Shown: positions 1 to 10,806, numbered from the stretch's first letter. The stretch is DNA of 64,000 nt from Microcella alkalica (GCF_014137945.1 NZ_JACGWX010000001.1:62001-126000), one strand, 5' to 3'. Numbers and translations are program-made. Notes: generated by a model not told the origin, from the letters alone.

Positions 1-1
1 C

Positions 2-817
2 GTCTACGCCATCATCCGCGTCGAGACGGTCATCTTCCCCGGGCCCGAGCTCAATCCGGCCCTCATGGTGCTCGCGCTGCTCACGATGGTCGTCGGCGCG
101 CTCGGCGCGGTCGCGCAGGCCGACATCAAGCGGATCCTCTCATTCACCCTCGTGAGCCACATCGGGTACATGATCCTGGGCGTCGCGCTCGGCACGGCGG
201 AGGGCACCGCGGCGGCGATCTTCTACATCGTCCATCACATCGTCGTCCAGACCACACTCTTCCTCGCCGCCGGTCTCATCGAGCGCGAGGCGGGCAGCAC
301 CTCCATCACGCGCATCGGCGGGCTGCTCGCGAGCGCGCCCGTCGTCGCCGCTCTCTTCTTCATCCCCGCCCTGAATCTCGGGGGCATCCCGCCCTTCTCC
401 GGCTTCCTCGGCAAGCTCGGACTCTTCCAGGCGACCGCGCAGCAAGGGGATGCCCTGGCCTACGCCCTCATCGGCGCCGGAGCCCTCGTCTCCCTGCTCA
501 CCCTCTACGCCCTCGTTCGCGTCTGGAACCTCGCGTTCTGGCGCTCGTCCGACGCCGTGGAGGGTGACGAGTCGCGCCTCCTCCGCTCGGTCGAGGAGGC
601 GCCATTGAGCACGTCGACCGTCTCGGGAGCCCGCACCACCCCGCGCCTCATGACCCTCTCGACGGCGGGTATGGTCGTGGTCGGCATCGGGCTCACCGTC
701 TTCGCCGGCCCGGTCTACGGCGTTGCGACCCGCGCGGGCGAGAAACTCGACGGGCCGGGCGCGTACATCCAGATGGTATTCCCGCTCTCGACCGAGGAGG
801 GGAGCCCGCGTGACTGA
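2..817 (+). CDS. mrpD: Na+/H+ antiporter subunit MrpD (C-terminal part; 5' end outside window)
   Basis: The reading frame is open from the first bases, so the gene starts upstream of the window. The visible 271 residues are a run of hydrophobic helices with proton-channel family features (a helix beginning QADIKRILSFTLVSHIGYM, then NLGGIPPFSGFLGKL) typical of the NuoM/MrpD half of multi-subunit Mrp antiporters. MrpD is a membrane subunit that exchanges cytoplasmic Na+ for H+ together with MrpA, E, F and G. Its stop overlaps the GTG start of mrpE and the next two genes are mrpF and mrpG, which separates it from a respiratory complex I subunit. MrpA, B and C presumably lie upstream. Confidence 0.9.
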   Translation, partial: VYAIIRVETVIFPGPELNPALMVLALLTMVVGALGAVAQADIKRILSFTLVSHIGYMILGVALGTAEGTAAAIFYIVHHIVVQTTLFLAAGLIEREAGSTSITRIGGLLASAPVVAALFFIPALNLGGIPPFSGFLGKLGLFQATAQQGDALAYALIGAGALVSLLTLYALVRVWNLAFWRSSDAVEGDESRLLRSVEEAPLSTSTVSGARTTPRLMTLSTAGMVVVGIGLTVFAGPVYGVATRAGEKLDGPGAYIQMVFPLSTEEGSPRD

Positions 818-1364
818 CCGGGAGCCGCGAGTGCTCGAGCGCGAGCGCGTGCCCATCCGGCAGCAGCTGCCGCTGCTGATCGCGCTCGTCCTGCTCTGGA
901 TGACGCTGTGGGGCTCCGTGGCTCCGCTCACGATCCTCACCGGAGTGATCGTGGCCCTCCTCGTCACCCGCGCGCTCTACCTGCCGCCCGTCGCGCTCTC
1001 CGGACGGTTCCACCTCGGCTGGATGCTCGCCTTCCTCGTCCGCTTCGCCGCCGATCTCGTCGTCGCCTCCTTCGAGGTCGCCTGGTACGCCTTCCGACCA
1101 CGAGGGGTGAGCCGCAATGCCGTCATCCGCGTCGATCTCACCACCCGCAGCGATCTCGTGCTCACCGGCACGGCGCTCGCCGTCTCGCTCGTCCCCGGCT
1201 CGGTCGTGCTCGAGGTCGATCGGCCGAACTCGGTGCTCTACGTGCATTCGCTCGGCGTCGACTCTCCTGAGCGCGTCGAGCGCACGCGCGCCCATGTGCT
1301 CGACTACGAGCGGCGCCTCCTGCGAGCGATCGGCTCGCCCGAGGAATGGGAGGCGGTGCGGTGA
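810..1364 (+). CDS. mrpE: Na+/H+ antiporter subunit MrpE
   Basis: This 184-residue protein has two or three N-terminal membrane helices (about residues 22-55 and 70-95). A cytoplasmic domain follows, with the family pattern for MrpE: a conserved TGTALAVSLVPGSVVLEVD stretch and an HSLGVDSPERVER-type tail. It is a small structural subunit of the Mrp complex in the plasma membrane. The frame runs further upstream, but the GTG at 810 is chosen because it overlaps the mrpD stop by a few bases, as is usual in mrp operons. The 3' end overlaps the GTG of mrpF by four bases, which implies translational coupling. Confidence 0.92.
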   Translation: MTDREPRVLERERVPIRQQLPLLIALVLLWMTLWGSVAPLTILTGVIVALLVTRALYLPPVALSGRFHLGWMLAFLVRFAADLVVASFEVAWYAFRPRGVSRNAVIRVDLTTRSDLVLTGTALAVSLVPGSVVLEVDRPNSVLYVHSLGVDSPERVERTRAHVLDYERRLLRAIGSPEEWEAVR

Positions 1365-1690
1365 GCACTCTCGTCATCGTCGCGAGCTCGATCCTGGCGA
1401 TCGCCGCCGTCGTCGCGCTGTGGCGGGTGATCCGCGGCCCGAGCATCGTCGACCGGGTCATCGGCTCCGACGTGCTGCTGACCACGCTGATCCTCGTCGT
1501 GGGCACAGAGATGGTCGCCACCGGTCACACCCGCACGATCCCGCTCATGGTCGTGCTCGCCGCGACGGCGCTCCTCGGCACGGTCGCCGTCGCCCGGTTC
1601 GTGACCCGCCCGGAGGGGACGGCGACGAACGCCGACGCCTCGACCCCCGCATCCTCCCGTCCTGACGAGACCGAGAAGGGAATGGACTGA
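1361..1690 (+). CDS. mrpF: Na+/H+ antiporter subunit MrpF
   Basis: The 109-residue product has three predicted membrane helices. It carries the MrpF/MnhF family motif RGPSIVDRVIGSDVLLT after the first helix, and a polar C-terminal tail rich in A, T, S and D. MrpF is a small integral subunit of the Mrp antiporter. The GTG at 1361 overlaps the mrpE stop (GTGA), and this coupling decides the start over the in-frame ATG at 1346 inside mrpE. The stop at 1688-1690 overlaps the ATG of mrpG by one base. Confidence 0.92.
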   Translation: MSTLVIVASSILAIAAVVALWRVIRGPSIVDRVIGSDVLLTTLILVVGTEMVATGHTRTIPLMVVLAATALLGTVAVARFVTRPEGTATNADASTPASSRPDETEKGMD

Positions 1691-2145
1691 TGGCCGACGC
1701 CGAACCCCTCTCGAGCATCCTCGACAGTGCCGCGGGCGTCCTGCTCGTCGGCGGGGCGCTCCTGTCGCTCGCGGCCGCGGTCGGTCTCGTCCGCTTCCCC
1801 GACGCGCTCAGCCGCCTGCACGCCGCCACCAAGCCGCAGATCCTCGGCCTCGTGCTCGTCGTCGTCGCGCTCGCGCTCAGCCAGCGCAGCTGGTCGGCGC
1901 TCCTGCTGCTCACGCCGGTGATCGTGCTGCAAATGCTCACCGCGCCCATCTCGGCGCACATGGTGGGTCGCGCCGGCTACCGCACGGGCGATTTCGACGC
2001 CTCGACCCTCGTCGTGGACGAACTGGCGGCGGATGTCGCCGACGCGGGCCGCTCGGATCTCCCGGGCTCGGCCGAGCCGACCGATCGCGCGACCCGTCGA
2101 TCGCCCCGGCTTGATGCGTCGGCGGAGCCCTCCGGCGAGGCCTAA
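1690..2145 (+). CDS. mrpG: Na+/H+ antiporter subunit MrpG
   Basis: This 151-residue protein has three N-terminal helices and the MrpG/MnhG signature VGLVRFPDALSRLHAATK between the first and second. It is the last gene of the mrp operon and completes the D-E-F-G order. The C-terminal 50 residues are hydrophilic and acidic to basic without recognised motifs, longer than in short MrpG proteins. The TAA stop is part of the -10 hexamer proposed for ilvD, so the two operons abut without a spacer. Function in monovalent cation and pH homeostasis follows from the family. Confidence 0.92.
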   Translation: MADAEPLSSILDSAAGVLLVGGALLSLAAAVGLVRFPDALSRLHAATKPQILGLVLVVVALALSQRSWSALLLLTPVIVLQMLTAPISAHMVGRAGYRTGDFDASTLVVDELAADVADAGRSDLPGSAEPTDRATRRSPRLDASAEPSGEA

Positions 2146-2148
2146 ACT
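2143..2148 (+). promoter_or_regulatory. -10 box of a leaderless ilvD promoter
   Basis: TAAACT ends six nucleotides before the ilvD ATG at 2155. In actinobacteria transcription starts about 6-7 nt after the -10 hexamer, so the mRNA would begin at the start codon. No Shine-Dalgarno sequence precedes the ATG. The hexamer includes the mrpG stop codon. Confidence 0.5.
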
Positions 2149-2154
2149 CGACCC

Positions 2155-3849
2155 ATGTCGGAGATCGACCACAAGCCCCGTTCCCGCGTCGTCACGGACG
2201 GCATCGAAGCCACCACCTCGCGCGGCATGCTGCGCGCCGTCGGGATGGGCGACGACGACTGGGACAAGGCCCAGGTCGGCATCGCGAGCTCGTGGAACGA
2301 GATCACGCCGTGCAACCTCTCGCTCGGGCGCCTCGCACAGGCCGCGAAGGAGGGAGTGCACGCCGGTGGCGGGTACCCCCTGCAGTTCGGCACGGTGAGC
2401 GTCTCGGACGGCATCTCGATGGGCCACGAGGGCATGCACTTCTCGCTCGTGAGCCGCGAGGTCATCGCCGACAGCGTCGAGACCGTCATGCAGGCCGAGC
2501 GCCTCGACGGGTCCGTCCTCCTCGCCGGCTGCGACAAGTCGATCCCCGGCATGCTCATGGCGGCGGCGCGCCTCGACCTCGCGAGCGTCTTCCTCTACGC
2601 CGGCTCGATCGCGCCCGGCTGGGTGAAGCTCAGCGACGGCACCGAGAAGCCCATCACGATCATCGACTCGTTCGAGGCGGTGGGCGCCGTCAAGGCCGGG
2701 AAGATGAGCGCGGAGGACGCCCGCCGCATCGAGTGCGCCTTCGCCCCCGGCGAAGGCGCGTGCGGCGGCATGTACACCGCCAACACGATGGCCTCGGTCG
2801 CGGAGGCGCTCGGGCTGAGCCTGCCGGGGTCGGCGAGCCCCGCGAGCTACGACCGCCGCCGTGACATGTACGCCCACCGCTCGGGCCAGGCCGTCGTCAA
2901 CCTGCTGAACAGGGGCATCACCGCCCGGCAGATCCTGACGAAGGAGGCGTTCGAGAACGCCGTCACGGTTGCTATGGCGCTCGGCGGCTCGACGAACGTC
3001 GTGCTGCACATCCTCGCGATCGCGAACGAGGCCGAGGTGCCCTTCACGCTCGACGATTTCAACCGCATCGGCAACCGGGTGCCGCACATCGGCGACCTCA
3101 AACCCTTCGGCAAGTACGTCATGAACGACGTCGACCGTCAGGGCGGCCTCCCCGTGCTCCTCAAGGCCCTCCTCGACGCGGGCCTCCTGCACGGCGACGT
3201 CATGACCGTGACGGGGAAGACGATGGCCGAGAACCTCGCCGAGCTGAACCCCGACCCGCTCGACGGGGAGGTGCTCCGCTCGCTCGACAACCCCATCCAT
3301 GCAACGGGCGGCATCACCATCCTCCACGGCTCGTTCGCGCCCGAGGGCGCGGTCGTGAAGACCGCCGGATTCGACGCGACGGTCTTCGAGGGCCCCGCTC
3401 GCGTGTTCGAGCGCGAGCGCGCTGCGATGGACGCGCTGACGAACGGCCAGATCTCCGCCGGCGACGTCGTCGTCATCCGCTACGAGGGCCCCAAGGGTGG
3501 GCCAGGCATGCGCGAGATGCTCGCGATCACCGCGGCCATCAAGGGGGCGGGGCTCGGAAAAGATGTACTACTCTTGACCGACGGTCGATTCTCAGGCGGC
3601 ACAACCGGACTGTGCATCGGCCACATAGCTCCCGAAGCGGTCGACGCCGGTCCGATCGCCTTCGTGCGCGATGGTGATCTCATACGGGTCGATATCGCTG
3701 CTCGCTCCCTCGACCTACTGGTCGACGCAGCCGAGCTGGAGGCGCGCCGCACCGGCTGGGCGCCCCTGCCTCCGCGCTACACCCGTGGCGTTCTCGCCAA
3801 GTACTCGAAGCTCGTGCGCTCCGCTGCGGAGGGCGCGGTCACCGGGTAG
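2155..3849 (+). CDS. ilvD: dihydroxy-acid dehydratase
   Basis: IlvD dehydrates 2,3-dihydroxy-isovalerate and 2,3-dihydroxy-3-methylvalerate to the keto acids that precede valine and isoleucine. At 564 residues it has full family length. Candidate Fe-S cysteines are in the family contexts TPCN (near residue 53), GCDKSIPGM (near 126) and [14 protein letters not shown] (near 203). The C-terminal region has the [23 protein letters not shown] motif region. It is followed after 43 nt by ilvB, so the ilv genes probably form one operon. Codon choice changes between about 3550 and 3730 (CTA, ATA, AAA and TTG codons that are otherwise rare here) although the protein motif is intact; this may mark an imported segment. 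Confidence 0.96.
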   Translation: MSEIDHKPRSRVVTDGIEATTSRGMLRAVGMGDDDWDKAQVGIASSWNEITPCNLSLGRLAQAAKEGVHAGGGYPLQFGTVSVSDGISMGHEGMHFSLVSREVIADSVETVMQAERLDGSVLLAGCDKSIPGMLMAAARLDLASVFLYAGSIAPGWVKLSDGTEKPITIIDSFEAVGAVKAGKMSAEDARRIECAFAPGEGACGGMYTANTMASVAEALGLSLPGSASPASYDRRRDMYAHRSGQAVVNLLNRGITARQILTKEAFENAVTVAMALGGSTNVVLHILAIANEAEVPFTLDDFNRIGNRVPHIGDLKPFGKYVMNDVDRQGGLPVLLKALLDAGLLHGDVMTVTGKTMAENLAELNPDPLDGEVLRSLDNPIHATGGITILHGSFAPEGAVVKTAGFDATVFEGPARVFERERAAMDALTNGQISAGDVVVIRYEGPKGGPGMREMLAITAAIKGAGLGKDVLLLTDGRFSGGTTGLCIGHIAPEAVDAGPIAFVRDGDLIRVDIAARSLDLLVDAAELEARRTGWAPLPPRYTRGVLAKYSKLVRSAAEGAVTG

Positions 3850-3892
3850 TCAGACGCTCACCCTTCCTCGCACACGACCTCAGGACTCCTTC

Positions 3893-5692
3893 ATGTCTAC
3901 GGAAGCAACCCCCGTGCCTGGCCCGTCCGTGCAGTCCCGCTCCGAGCCGCCCGTGCTCACCGGGTCGGGCGCGATCCTCGCTTCTCTCGAGAAGCTCGGC
4001 GTCACCGACGTCTTCGGCCTCCCGGGCGGCGCGATCATGCCGTTCTACGACGAGCTCATGGCCTCCACCGCCATCCGCCACATCCTCGTCCGCCATGAGC
4101 AGGGCGCCGGTCACGCCGCCGAGGGCTACGCCGCCGCGAGCGGCCGCCTCGGCGTCTGCATCGCCACCTCCGGCCCCGGCGCGACGAACCTCGTGACGGC
4201 GATCGCGGATGCCTACATGGATTCGGTGCCGCTTCTCGCGATCACCGGCCAGGTCTTCTCGACCTCGATGGGCACGGATGCGTTCCAGGAGGTCGACATC
4301 ACGGGCATCACGATGCCCATCACGAAGCACTCCTTCCTCGTCACCAAGCCCGAGGACGTGGCCGGCGTGCTCGCCGCCGCCGTGCACATCGCCACGACCG
4401 GCCGCCCCGGCCCCGTGCTCGTCGACGTTACGAAGGACGCCCAGCAGAAATCGGCCCCGTTCATCTGGCCGCCGAAGATCGACCTGCCCGGGTACCGCCC
4501 GGTGACGAAGGCGCACGGCAAGCAGATCAACGCCGCCGCCCAGCTCATCGCCGAGTCGCGCCGCCCGGTGCTCTACGTCGGCGGCGGCGTCGTCCGCGCC
4601 GGCGCGCACGCCGAGCTGCTGCGCTTCGCGGAGGAGACCGGCGCGCCCGTCGTCACGACCCTCATGGCGCGCGGCGCGTTCCCCGACTCGCACCAGCAGA
4701 ACCTCGGCATGCCGGGGATGCACGGAACCGTGCCCTCCGTGCTCGCCCTGCAGGAGAGCGACCTGCTCATCGCCCTCGGCGCCCGATTCGACGACCGCGT
4801 CACCGGTAAGGTGAGCGAGTTCGCTCCGCACGCCAAGGTCATCCACGTCGACATCGATCCGGCCGAGATCGGCAAGATCCGCGCCGCCGACGTGCCGATC
4901 GTGGGAGACGCCCGTGAGGTGCTCCTCGACCTGCTGCCCGCGTACCGCGATGCGACGAAGGCGGTGAAGCCCGACTTCTCCGACTGGTGGAAGCGCATCG
5001 AGAGCCTCCGCACGCAGTACCCGCTGGGCTACACGCTGCCCGACGACGGCCTGCTGTCGCCGCAGTGGGTCATCGAGAAGATCGGCGAGCTCTCCGGCCC
5101 CGAGGCGATCTACGCCGCGGGCGTGGGCCAGCACCAGATGTGGGCGGCGCAGTTCATCAAGTACGAGCGCCCCGGCGCGTGGCTGAACTCCGGCGGCGCC
5201 GGGACGATGGGCTACGCCGTGCCCGCCGCGATGGGCGCGAAGGTCGCCCAGCCCGACCGGCTCGTGTGGGCGATCGACGGCGACGGCTGCTTCCAGATGA
5301 CCAACCAGGAGCTCGCGACCTGCACGATCAACGAGATCCCGATCAAGGTCGCCGTCATCAACAACTCCTCCCTCGGCATGGTCCGCCAGTGGCAGACGCT
5401 GTTCTACGACGGCCGCCACTCGTTCACCGACCTCAACACCGGGCACGACACGGCGATGATCCCCGACTTCATCAAGATGGCCGACGCCTACGGCGCGCTG
5501 GGCATCCGCGTGACGAAGCCGGAGGAGGTCGAACCGGCCATCCGCCTCGCGATGGAGACCAACGACCGCCCCGTCGTCATCGACTTCATCGTCAGCCGCG
5601 ACGCGATGGTGTGGCCCATGGTCCCGCAGGGGGTCGGCAATTCGCAGGTGCAGTACGCGCGCGATCACGCGCCCGAGTGGGAGAGGGAGTAA
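3893..5692 (+). CDS. ilvB: acetolactate synthase, large catalytic subunit
   Basis: The 599-residue product is a thiamine-diphosphate enzyme that condenses pyruvate with pyruvate or 2-ketobutyrate. It contains [16 protein letters not shown], the catalytic-glutamate region [14 protein letters not shown], a central FAD/CoA-like domain and the ThDP-binding GDGCFQM...NN block near residue 463. The frame extends upstream into ilvD; the ATG at 3893 is chosen because it follows the ilvD stop and gives the usual N-terminus. It is four bases from ilvN, its regulatory subunit. Confidence 0.96.
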   Translation: MSTEATPVPGPSVQSRSEPPVLTGSGAILASLEKLGVTDVFGLPGGAIMPFYDELMASTAIRHILVRHEQGAGHAAEGYAAASGRLGVCIATSGPGATNLVTAIADAYMDSVPLLAITGQVFSTSMGTDAFQEVDITGITMPITKHSFLVTKPEDVAGVLAAAVHIATTGRPGPVLVDVTKDAQQKSAPFIWPPKIDLPGYRPVTKAHGKQINAAAQLIAESRRPVLYVGGGVVRAGAHAELLRFAEETGAPVVTTLMARGAFPDSHQQNLGMPGMHGTVPSVLALQESDLLIALGARFDDRVTGKVSEFAPHAKVIHVDIDPAEIGKIRAADVPIVGDAREVLLDLLPAYRDATKAVKPDFSDWWKRIESLRTQYPLGYTLPDDGLLSPQWVIEKIGELSGPEAIYAAGVGQHQMWAAQFIKYERPGAWLNSGGAGTMGYAVPAAMGAKVAQPDRLVWAIDGDGCFQMTNQELATCTINEIPIKVAVINNSSLGMVRQWQTLFYDGRHSFTDLNTGHDTAMIPDFIKMADAYGALGIRVTKPEEVEPAIRLAMETNDRPVVIDFIVSRDAMVWPMVPQGVGNSQVQYARDHAPEWERE

Positions 5693-5695
5693 CCG

Positions 5696-7295
<1,600 letters not shown>

Positions 7296-7309
7296 GTCGC
7301 ACGCTCGCA

Positions 7310-7345
7310 CGACGGCCGGTCGCCCCACGGGGCTACCGGCCGTCG
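7310..7345 (+). terminator. intrinsic-type hairpin after ilvC
   Basis: CGACGGCCGGT (7310-7320) pairs perfectly with ACCGGCCGTCG (7335-7345), and the loop contains a further GCCCC/GGGGC pairing. A short T-containing tail follows. It lies 15 nt after the ilvC stop. Confidence 0.75.
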
Positions 7346-7413
7346 TCGTTGCGGAGCTCGCCCGCCGCTTACGCGCACTGACCGGCGTTCATCGGCGCAT
7401 CTCGTCCTGCTGG

Positions 7414-7449
7414 GGGCAGTTCGTGCGCCCTCGGGCGCACGAACTGCCC
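7414..7449. repeat. 36-bp perfect palindrome
   Basis: GGGCAGTTCGTGCGCCC (7414-7430) and its exact reverse complement (7433-7449) are separated by two bases. It lies between the ilvC terminator and the end of the opposite-strand gene at 7608. It could terminate transcription arriving from either side, but there is no T run on either strand. Confidence 0.8.
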
Positions 7450-7495
7450 GAAAGAGTACGGAGTGCGTGCGGACAGCGCCGCAGCAGGTCGCCAC

Positions 7496-7594
7496 GACGC
7501 GCAGGAGTGCGACGCGCAGGAGTGCGACGCGCAGGAGTGCGACGCGCAGGAGTGCGACGCGCAGGAGTGCGACGCGCAGGAGTGCGACGCGCAG
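7496..7594. repeat. 15-bp tandem repeat, six full copies plus a partial one
   Basis: The unit GACGCGCAGGAGTGC is repeated six times without a mismatch (7496-7585), then the first nine bases recur (7586-7594). The unit is a multiple of three, so open frames pass through it on both strands, but none has a start signal or family resemblance. I regard it as an intergenic minisatellite. It ends 13 bases before the stop of the minus-strand gene at 7608. Confidence 0.9.
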
Positions 7595-7607
7595 ACGCGA
7601 ACGCGGC

Positions 7608-8402
7608 TCAGCGCGGGGGAGTGGCGGCCCCCGCCGCGTGCTCGGGGCCGTACTCGTCCTTCCAGCGGATCGTCGGCTCGGCCTGCGGGCGCGGCCCGCG
7701 GCGCCCCGTGAGCAGCCACACCCCGAGGGCGATGAGCCCCTCGACGTGCGAGGCGAGGAACGCGCCGAGCACGAGCGGGGCGTAGAGCGCCCCGAGGTAC
7801 GCGGCCGCGATGACGAGACCCGCCGCGGGCCCCCACGGCGCGGCGAGCAGAGCGGGCGCCGCGAGCATCACGAGCCACCACGGCCCGAGCCCGCCGGCAT
7901 CGACGATCGCGAGCACGGTCGCCGCGATGAGCCACAGCGCCCCGACCGCGACCTGCGCGAACAGCAGCCGACCGAGCGCGCCGCCGTGGCGCAGCCAGCT
8001 CTCGAGCCCGACGGCGGCCCACATGACGCGCGCCCGCAGCAGGTGGATGCCGTTGTCGATGAGTGCGACCCGGAAGAGGTCGTCGGCGATGCGCCGCCGC
8101 GGGAGGCGCTCCGCGACGGGCGCGCGCCGGGCATCCTCGACCATCGCGTCGTGCAGGATCGCCGGGAGCGTCTGCGGGCCGTAGTTCGCGATGAGTCCCC
8201 ACAGGAACGGCGGCACCGACGCGAAGTCGGTCGAGTTGCCGAGCGTCGGCGGCCGCGAGACGTCGTGCGCGGGCACCGTCACGACCGAGCCGTCGCGCGG
8301 GTCGCGGTACGCGAAGGCCTCTGTGACCTGGAAGTCGCGCCCCATCCTGTACAGCAGCGGCACGCCTTCGAGCGGCCGCCCGTCGGCGGTGATGAACGGC
8401 AT
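7608..8402 (-). CDS. DUF1353 family protein with C-terminal membrane helices
   Basis: Of 264 residues, the N-terminal 120 match the DUF1353 pattern: a short beta-rich start, then NSTDFASVPPFLWGLI and a LPAILHDAM helix. The remainder has three or four hydrophobic segments (about residues 140-240), including IAATVLAIVDAGGLGPWWLVML. DUF1353 proteins are often phage-related or of unknown function. The ATG at 8402 is preceded by a GGAGGGGG Shine-Dalgarno sequence. It is divergent from the gene at 8483. No function can be assigned from context. Confidence 0.75.
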   Translation of the reverse strand: MPFITADGRPLEGVPLLYRMGRDFQVTEAFAYRDPRDGSVVTVPAHDVSRPPTLGNSTDFASVPPFLWGLIANYGPQTLPAILHDAMVEDARRAPVAERLPRRRIADDLFRVALIDNGIHLLRARVMWAAVGLESWLRHGGALGRLLFAQVAVGALWLIAATVLAIVDAGGLGPWWLVMLAAPALLAAPWGPAAGLVIAAAYLGALYAPLVLGAFLASHVEGLIALGVWLLTGRRGPRPQAEPTIRWKDEYGPEHAAGAATPPR

Positions 8403-8470
8403 GTCGACCCCCTCCGGCTCGACGCTACCCGGCCCCTCCGACCCTCAGCGGGCGTCGTCCCGAGGGTCGG

Positions 8471-8476
8471 TAGGGT
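8471..8476 (+). promoter_or_regulatory. -10 box of a leaderless promoter for the gene at 8483
   Basis: TAGGGT is followed by six nucleotides and then the ATG at 8483. No ribosome-binding site is present, which fits a leaderless transcript. Confidence 0.55.
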
Positions 8477-8482
8477 GGCCGC

Positions 8483-8950
8483 ATGACCGCCGACCGCCGC
8501 GAGGACGCCCTCGACTGGGGCGACCCGGATGACCCGAGCTGGGTCGATCCGGGCCGCGACGATCGAGTCGACGCCGACGAGCCCGCGCCCGGCGATGAGG
8601 GGGCGGATGCCCGCGACGGCGCCGCCGCGCCCATCGCGACCGCCGCATCCCCCGCCGATCGCCGCCGCAGCGCCGTGACGGCGGCGACGGGTCTCCTCGC
8701 CGGGGTGTACCTGGCCTACTCGGTCGGATGGATCCTGTCGATCGGCTCCCTGCCCCTGACAGGCGCGACGCTGCTGATCGAGGTCATGTACCAGTTCGGC
8801 GAGTTCCTCGCGATCATCGCGTGCGCGCTGTGGTTCGGCGCCGTCATGGCGCTCACGCGCGGTGGCCGGCCCGCCGTGCGGATCGGCTGGCTCGCGCTCG
8901 GCACGCTCGTGCTCGCGCCGTGGCCGCTACTGCTGGCGGTGCTGTCGTGA
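8483..8950 (+). CDS. small membrane protein of unknown function
   Basis: The 155-residue product has an acidic, disordered N-terminus (about 60 residues rich in D, E, A and P). Three hydrophobic helices follow at about residues 65-85, 95-120 and 130-153. I do not recognise a family. The stop overlaps the GTG of the next membrane protein (8947) by four bases, so the two are probably co-translated and may act together. A leaderless-type promoter precedes it. Confidence 0.7.
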   Translation: MTADRREDALDWGDPDDPSWVDPGRDDRVDADEPAPGDEGADARDGAAAPIATAASPADRRRSAVTAATGLLAGVYLAYSVGWILSIGSLPLTGATLLIEVMYQFGEFLAIIACALWFGAVMALTRGGRPAVRIGWLALGTLVLAPWPLLLAVLS

Positions 8951-9300
8951 ACGCCGAGGCGCAGGATGCGCCCGCCGCCGCCCGCCCCCGCTTCGGCGCG
9001 AGCCGGGTCGCCGTGACGATCGCGCTCGGGCTTCTCGCCGCCTGGTTCCTCTTCGACGGCGTCTCCAATCTGCTCGCCCTGCCGCAGCAGTTGCGTGCGC
9101 TCGGCCTCGCCGACCGCACGCCGTGGCCCGTTCTGGCAGCGAGCGTGCTCGCGCCACCCGTCATCTTCGCCCTCGGGCTCGTCGTGGGGCGGCGTCAGAC
9201 TCTCACGCGGTTCACGCTCGTGCTCATCGTCGCGCTCGCGACGATCGCCACGACGCGATTGAGCCTCGTCGCCGCGGCCTCGGCGATCGTCACGGGCTGA
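8947..9300 (+). CDS. small membrane protein of unknown function
   Basis: The 117-residue product has a short polar N-terminus and three hydrophobic segments (about 22-45, 60-80 and 88-112). The frame continues upstream; the GTG at 8947 is chosen because of its GTGA overlap with the preceding gene. Its end overlaps the convergent thiD by 11 bases. No recognised domain. Confidence 0.65.
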   Translation: MNAEAQDAPAAARPRFGASRVAVTIALGLLAAWFLFDGVSNLLALPQQLRALGLADRTPWPVLAASVLAPPVIFALGLVVGRRQTLTRFTLVLIVALATIATTRLSLVAAASAIVTG

Positions 9301-10141
9301 GCCGGTGCGAGGCCGCGCGCCCGTCGTCGCGCTCGCAGAGGTGGTGCAGCGGCCCGGCGCCGCGGCCGACATCGAGCACCTCGGCCGCGCGCAAGGCTCT
9401 GCCGAGCCACTGCTTCGCTCGGGCGAGCGACCGCGACCAATCGCGCTCGCCCACCTGCAGGGTCGCGAGCGCCGACGACAGCGCGCAGCCCGTGCCGTGC
9501 GTGTGGGGCGTGGCGACGCGCGGCGCCGATGCCTCGGTCAGCCGAGGCGCGTCGCCGCCGCGCGGCTCGACGAGAACGTCCACGGCGAGATCGCCGGTGC
9601 CGTCGCCGCCGGTGAGCAGCACGCGCGAACCCCACAGCGCGGTGGCGTCGACGGCATCGTCGACGGCATCGGCCCACGACGCCCGGCGCGGTCGCCCGAG
9701 CAGCGCGGCGAGCTCGTCGCGGTTCGGCGTCATGATGTCGACCCGTTCGATGAGCGCTCGCATGCCGCCGATCGCGACGGGCGAGGTGAGGGTGCGACCC
9801 GTCGTCGCGCGCAGCACGGGATCGAGCACGACGATCGGCGGTCGGGCGCGATCGAGCCAGGCCGCGACCGCGCGCGCCGCCGCGGCGCTGCCGAGCATGC
9901 CGATCTTCACCGCGTCGATCTCGACGTCGTCGCTCACGGCGTCGAGCTGGGCTGTCAGCAGTCGAGCGCTCACCGGCCGCACGGCCCGCACGTCCGTCGT
10001 GTTCTGGGCGACGATCGCCGTGATCGCGGCCATCGCGTAGCCGCCGTGAGCGCTGATGGTCTTGATATCGGCCTGGATTCCCGCGCCGCCGGTCGGGTCG
10101 GTGCCGGCGATCGCGAGCACTCGCGGCGGCCCGTCCCTCAC
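9290..10141 (-). CDS. thiD: hydroxymethylpyrimidine/phosphomethylpyrimidine kinase
   Basis: ThiD phosphorylates HMP and HMP-P to the pyrophosphate used by ThiE. The 283-residue protein has the ribokinase-fold motifs AIAGTDPTGGAGIQADIKT at its start, LDPVLRATTG in the middle, TPNRDEL and the catalytic HTHGTGCALSSA near residue 230. The frame extends upstream into thiE; the GTG at 10141 is chosen because it overlaps the thiE stop (GTGA), the same arrangement as the other thi junctions. It is the last gene of the thiCMED operon. Confidence 0.93.
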   Translation of the reverse strand: MRDGPPRVLAIAGTDPTGGAGIQADIKTISAHGGYAMAAITAIVAQNTTDVRAVRPVSARLLTAQLDAVSDDVEIDAVKIGMLGSAAAARAVAAWLDRARPPIVVLDPVLRATTGRTLTSPVAIGGMRALIERVDIMTPNRDELAALLGRPRRASWADAVDDAVDATALWGSRVLLTGGDGTGDLAVDVLVEPRGGDAPRLTEASAPRVATPHTHGTGCALSSALATLQVGERDWSRSLARAKQWLGRALRAAEVLDVGRGAGPLHHLCERDDGRAASHRLSP

Positions 10142-10802
10142 GGGCCCCACGCCGTGACGAGTCGTCGGGCCGCGCCGTGGGCGTCGTCGGCACCGCCGAT
10201 CGCCGAGGCGACGGCGACACCCGCGGCCCCCGCACGACGCAGAGCGGGCAGATCGTCGGCCTCGATGCCGCCGATCGCGATGCACGGCAGCGTCGTGCTC
10301 GCCACGAGCGCGCCGAGCCCCTCGATGCCGAGCGGGGCGGGGTGGTCGGGCTTGGTGGGGGTCTCGCGCACCGCACCGACCCCGAGGTAGTCGACGCAGC
10401 CCGGCGGCAGTCGTTCGATCTCGTCGAACTGCTGCGGCGTCTGCGCCGAGACGCCCACGATCGCCTCGGCGCCGACGAGCCGCCGAGCGAGCACGGCGGG
10501 CACGTCGTGCTGGCCCAGGTGCACGCCGTGCACCAGCGCGTGCGCAGCGTGCGCGGCGAGGAACACGTCGACGCGGTCGTTCATGATCACCGTCGCGCGA
10601 TCGCCGACCGCGCGGGCGACGGCCGAGAGCAGCTCAAGCTGACGCGCGGCCGAACCGAGCTTGTCGCGCACCTGCACGGTGCGGACGCCGGCGGCGACCG
10701 CCTGCCGCACCACCTCGACGAACCGCCCGTCGCCGCAGACCGCGTGGTCGGCGACGAAGTAGACCCCGCTCGGCGTCGGGCGCCGGTCGCTGAGCTCGAC
10801 CG

Positions 10803-10806
<4 letters not shown>
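10138..10806 (-). CDS. thiE: thiamine-phosphate synthase
   Basis: ThiE joins HMP-PP and hydroxyethylthiazole phosphate to give thiamine phosphate. This 222-residue TIM-barrel protein carries [10 protein letters not shown], the substrate-binding [12 protein letters not shown] region, [10 protein letters not shown], a GVSAQTPQQ segment and the phosphate loop AIGGIEADD. The GTG start at 10806 overlaps the thiM stop by four bases and gives normal family length; the open frame further upstream is thiM read out of frame. Confidence 0.93.

Noticed and set aside
1525-3327. Long minus-strand open frame opposite mrpG and ilvD
   Set aside because: It mirrors highly biased codons of real genes; the product is rich in R, D, H, V and A with no domain, and the plus-strand genes are certain.
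7496-7594. Possible CRISPR array
   Set aside because: The units are head to tail with no spacers and no cas genes are nearby.
7423-7785. Plus-strand frames through the 15-bp tandem repeat giving pentapeptide repeats
   Set aside because: The repeats simply translate in every frame; no start signal and overlap with the DUF1353 gene.
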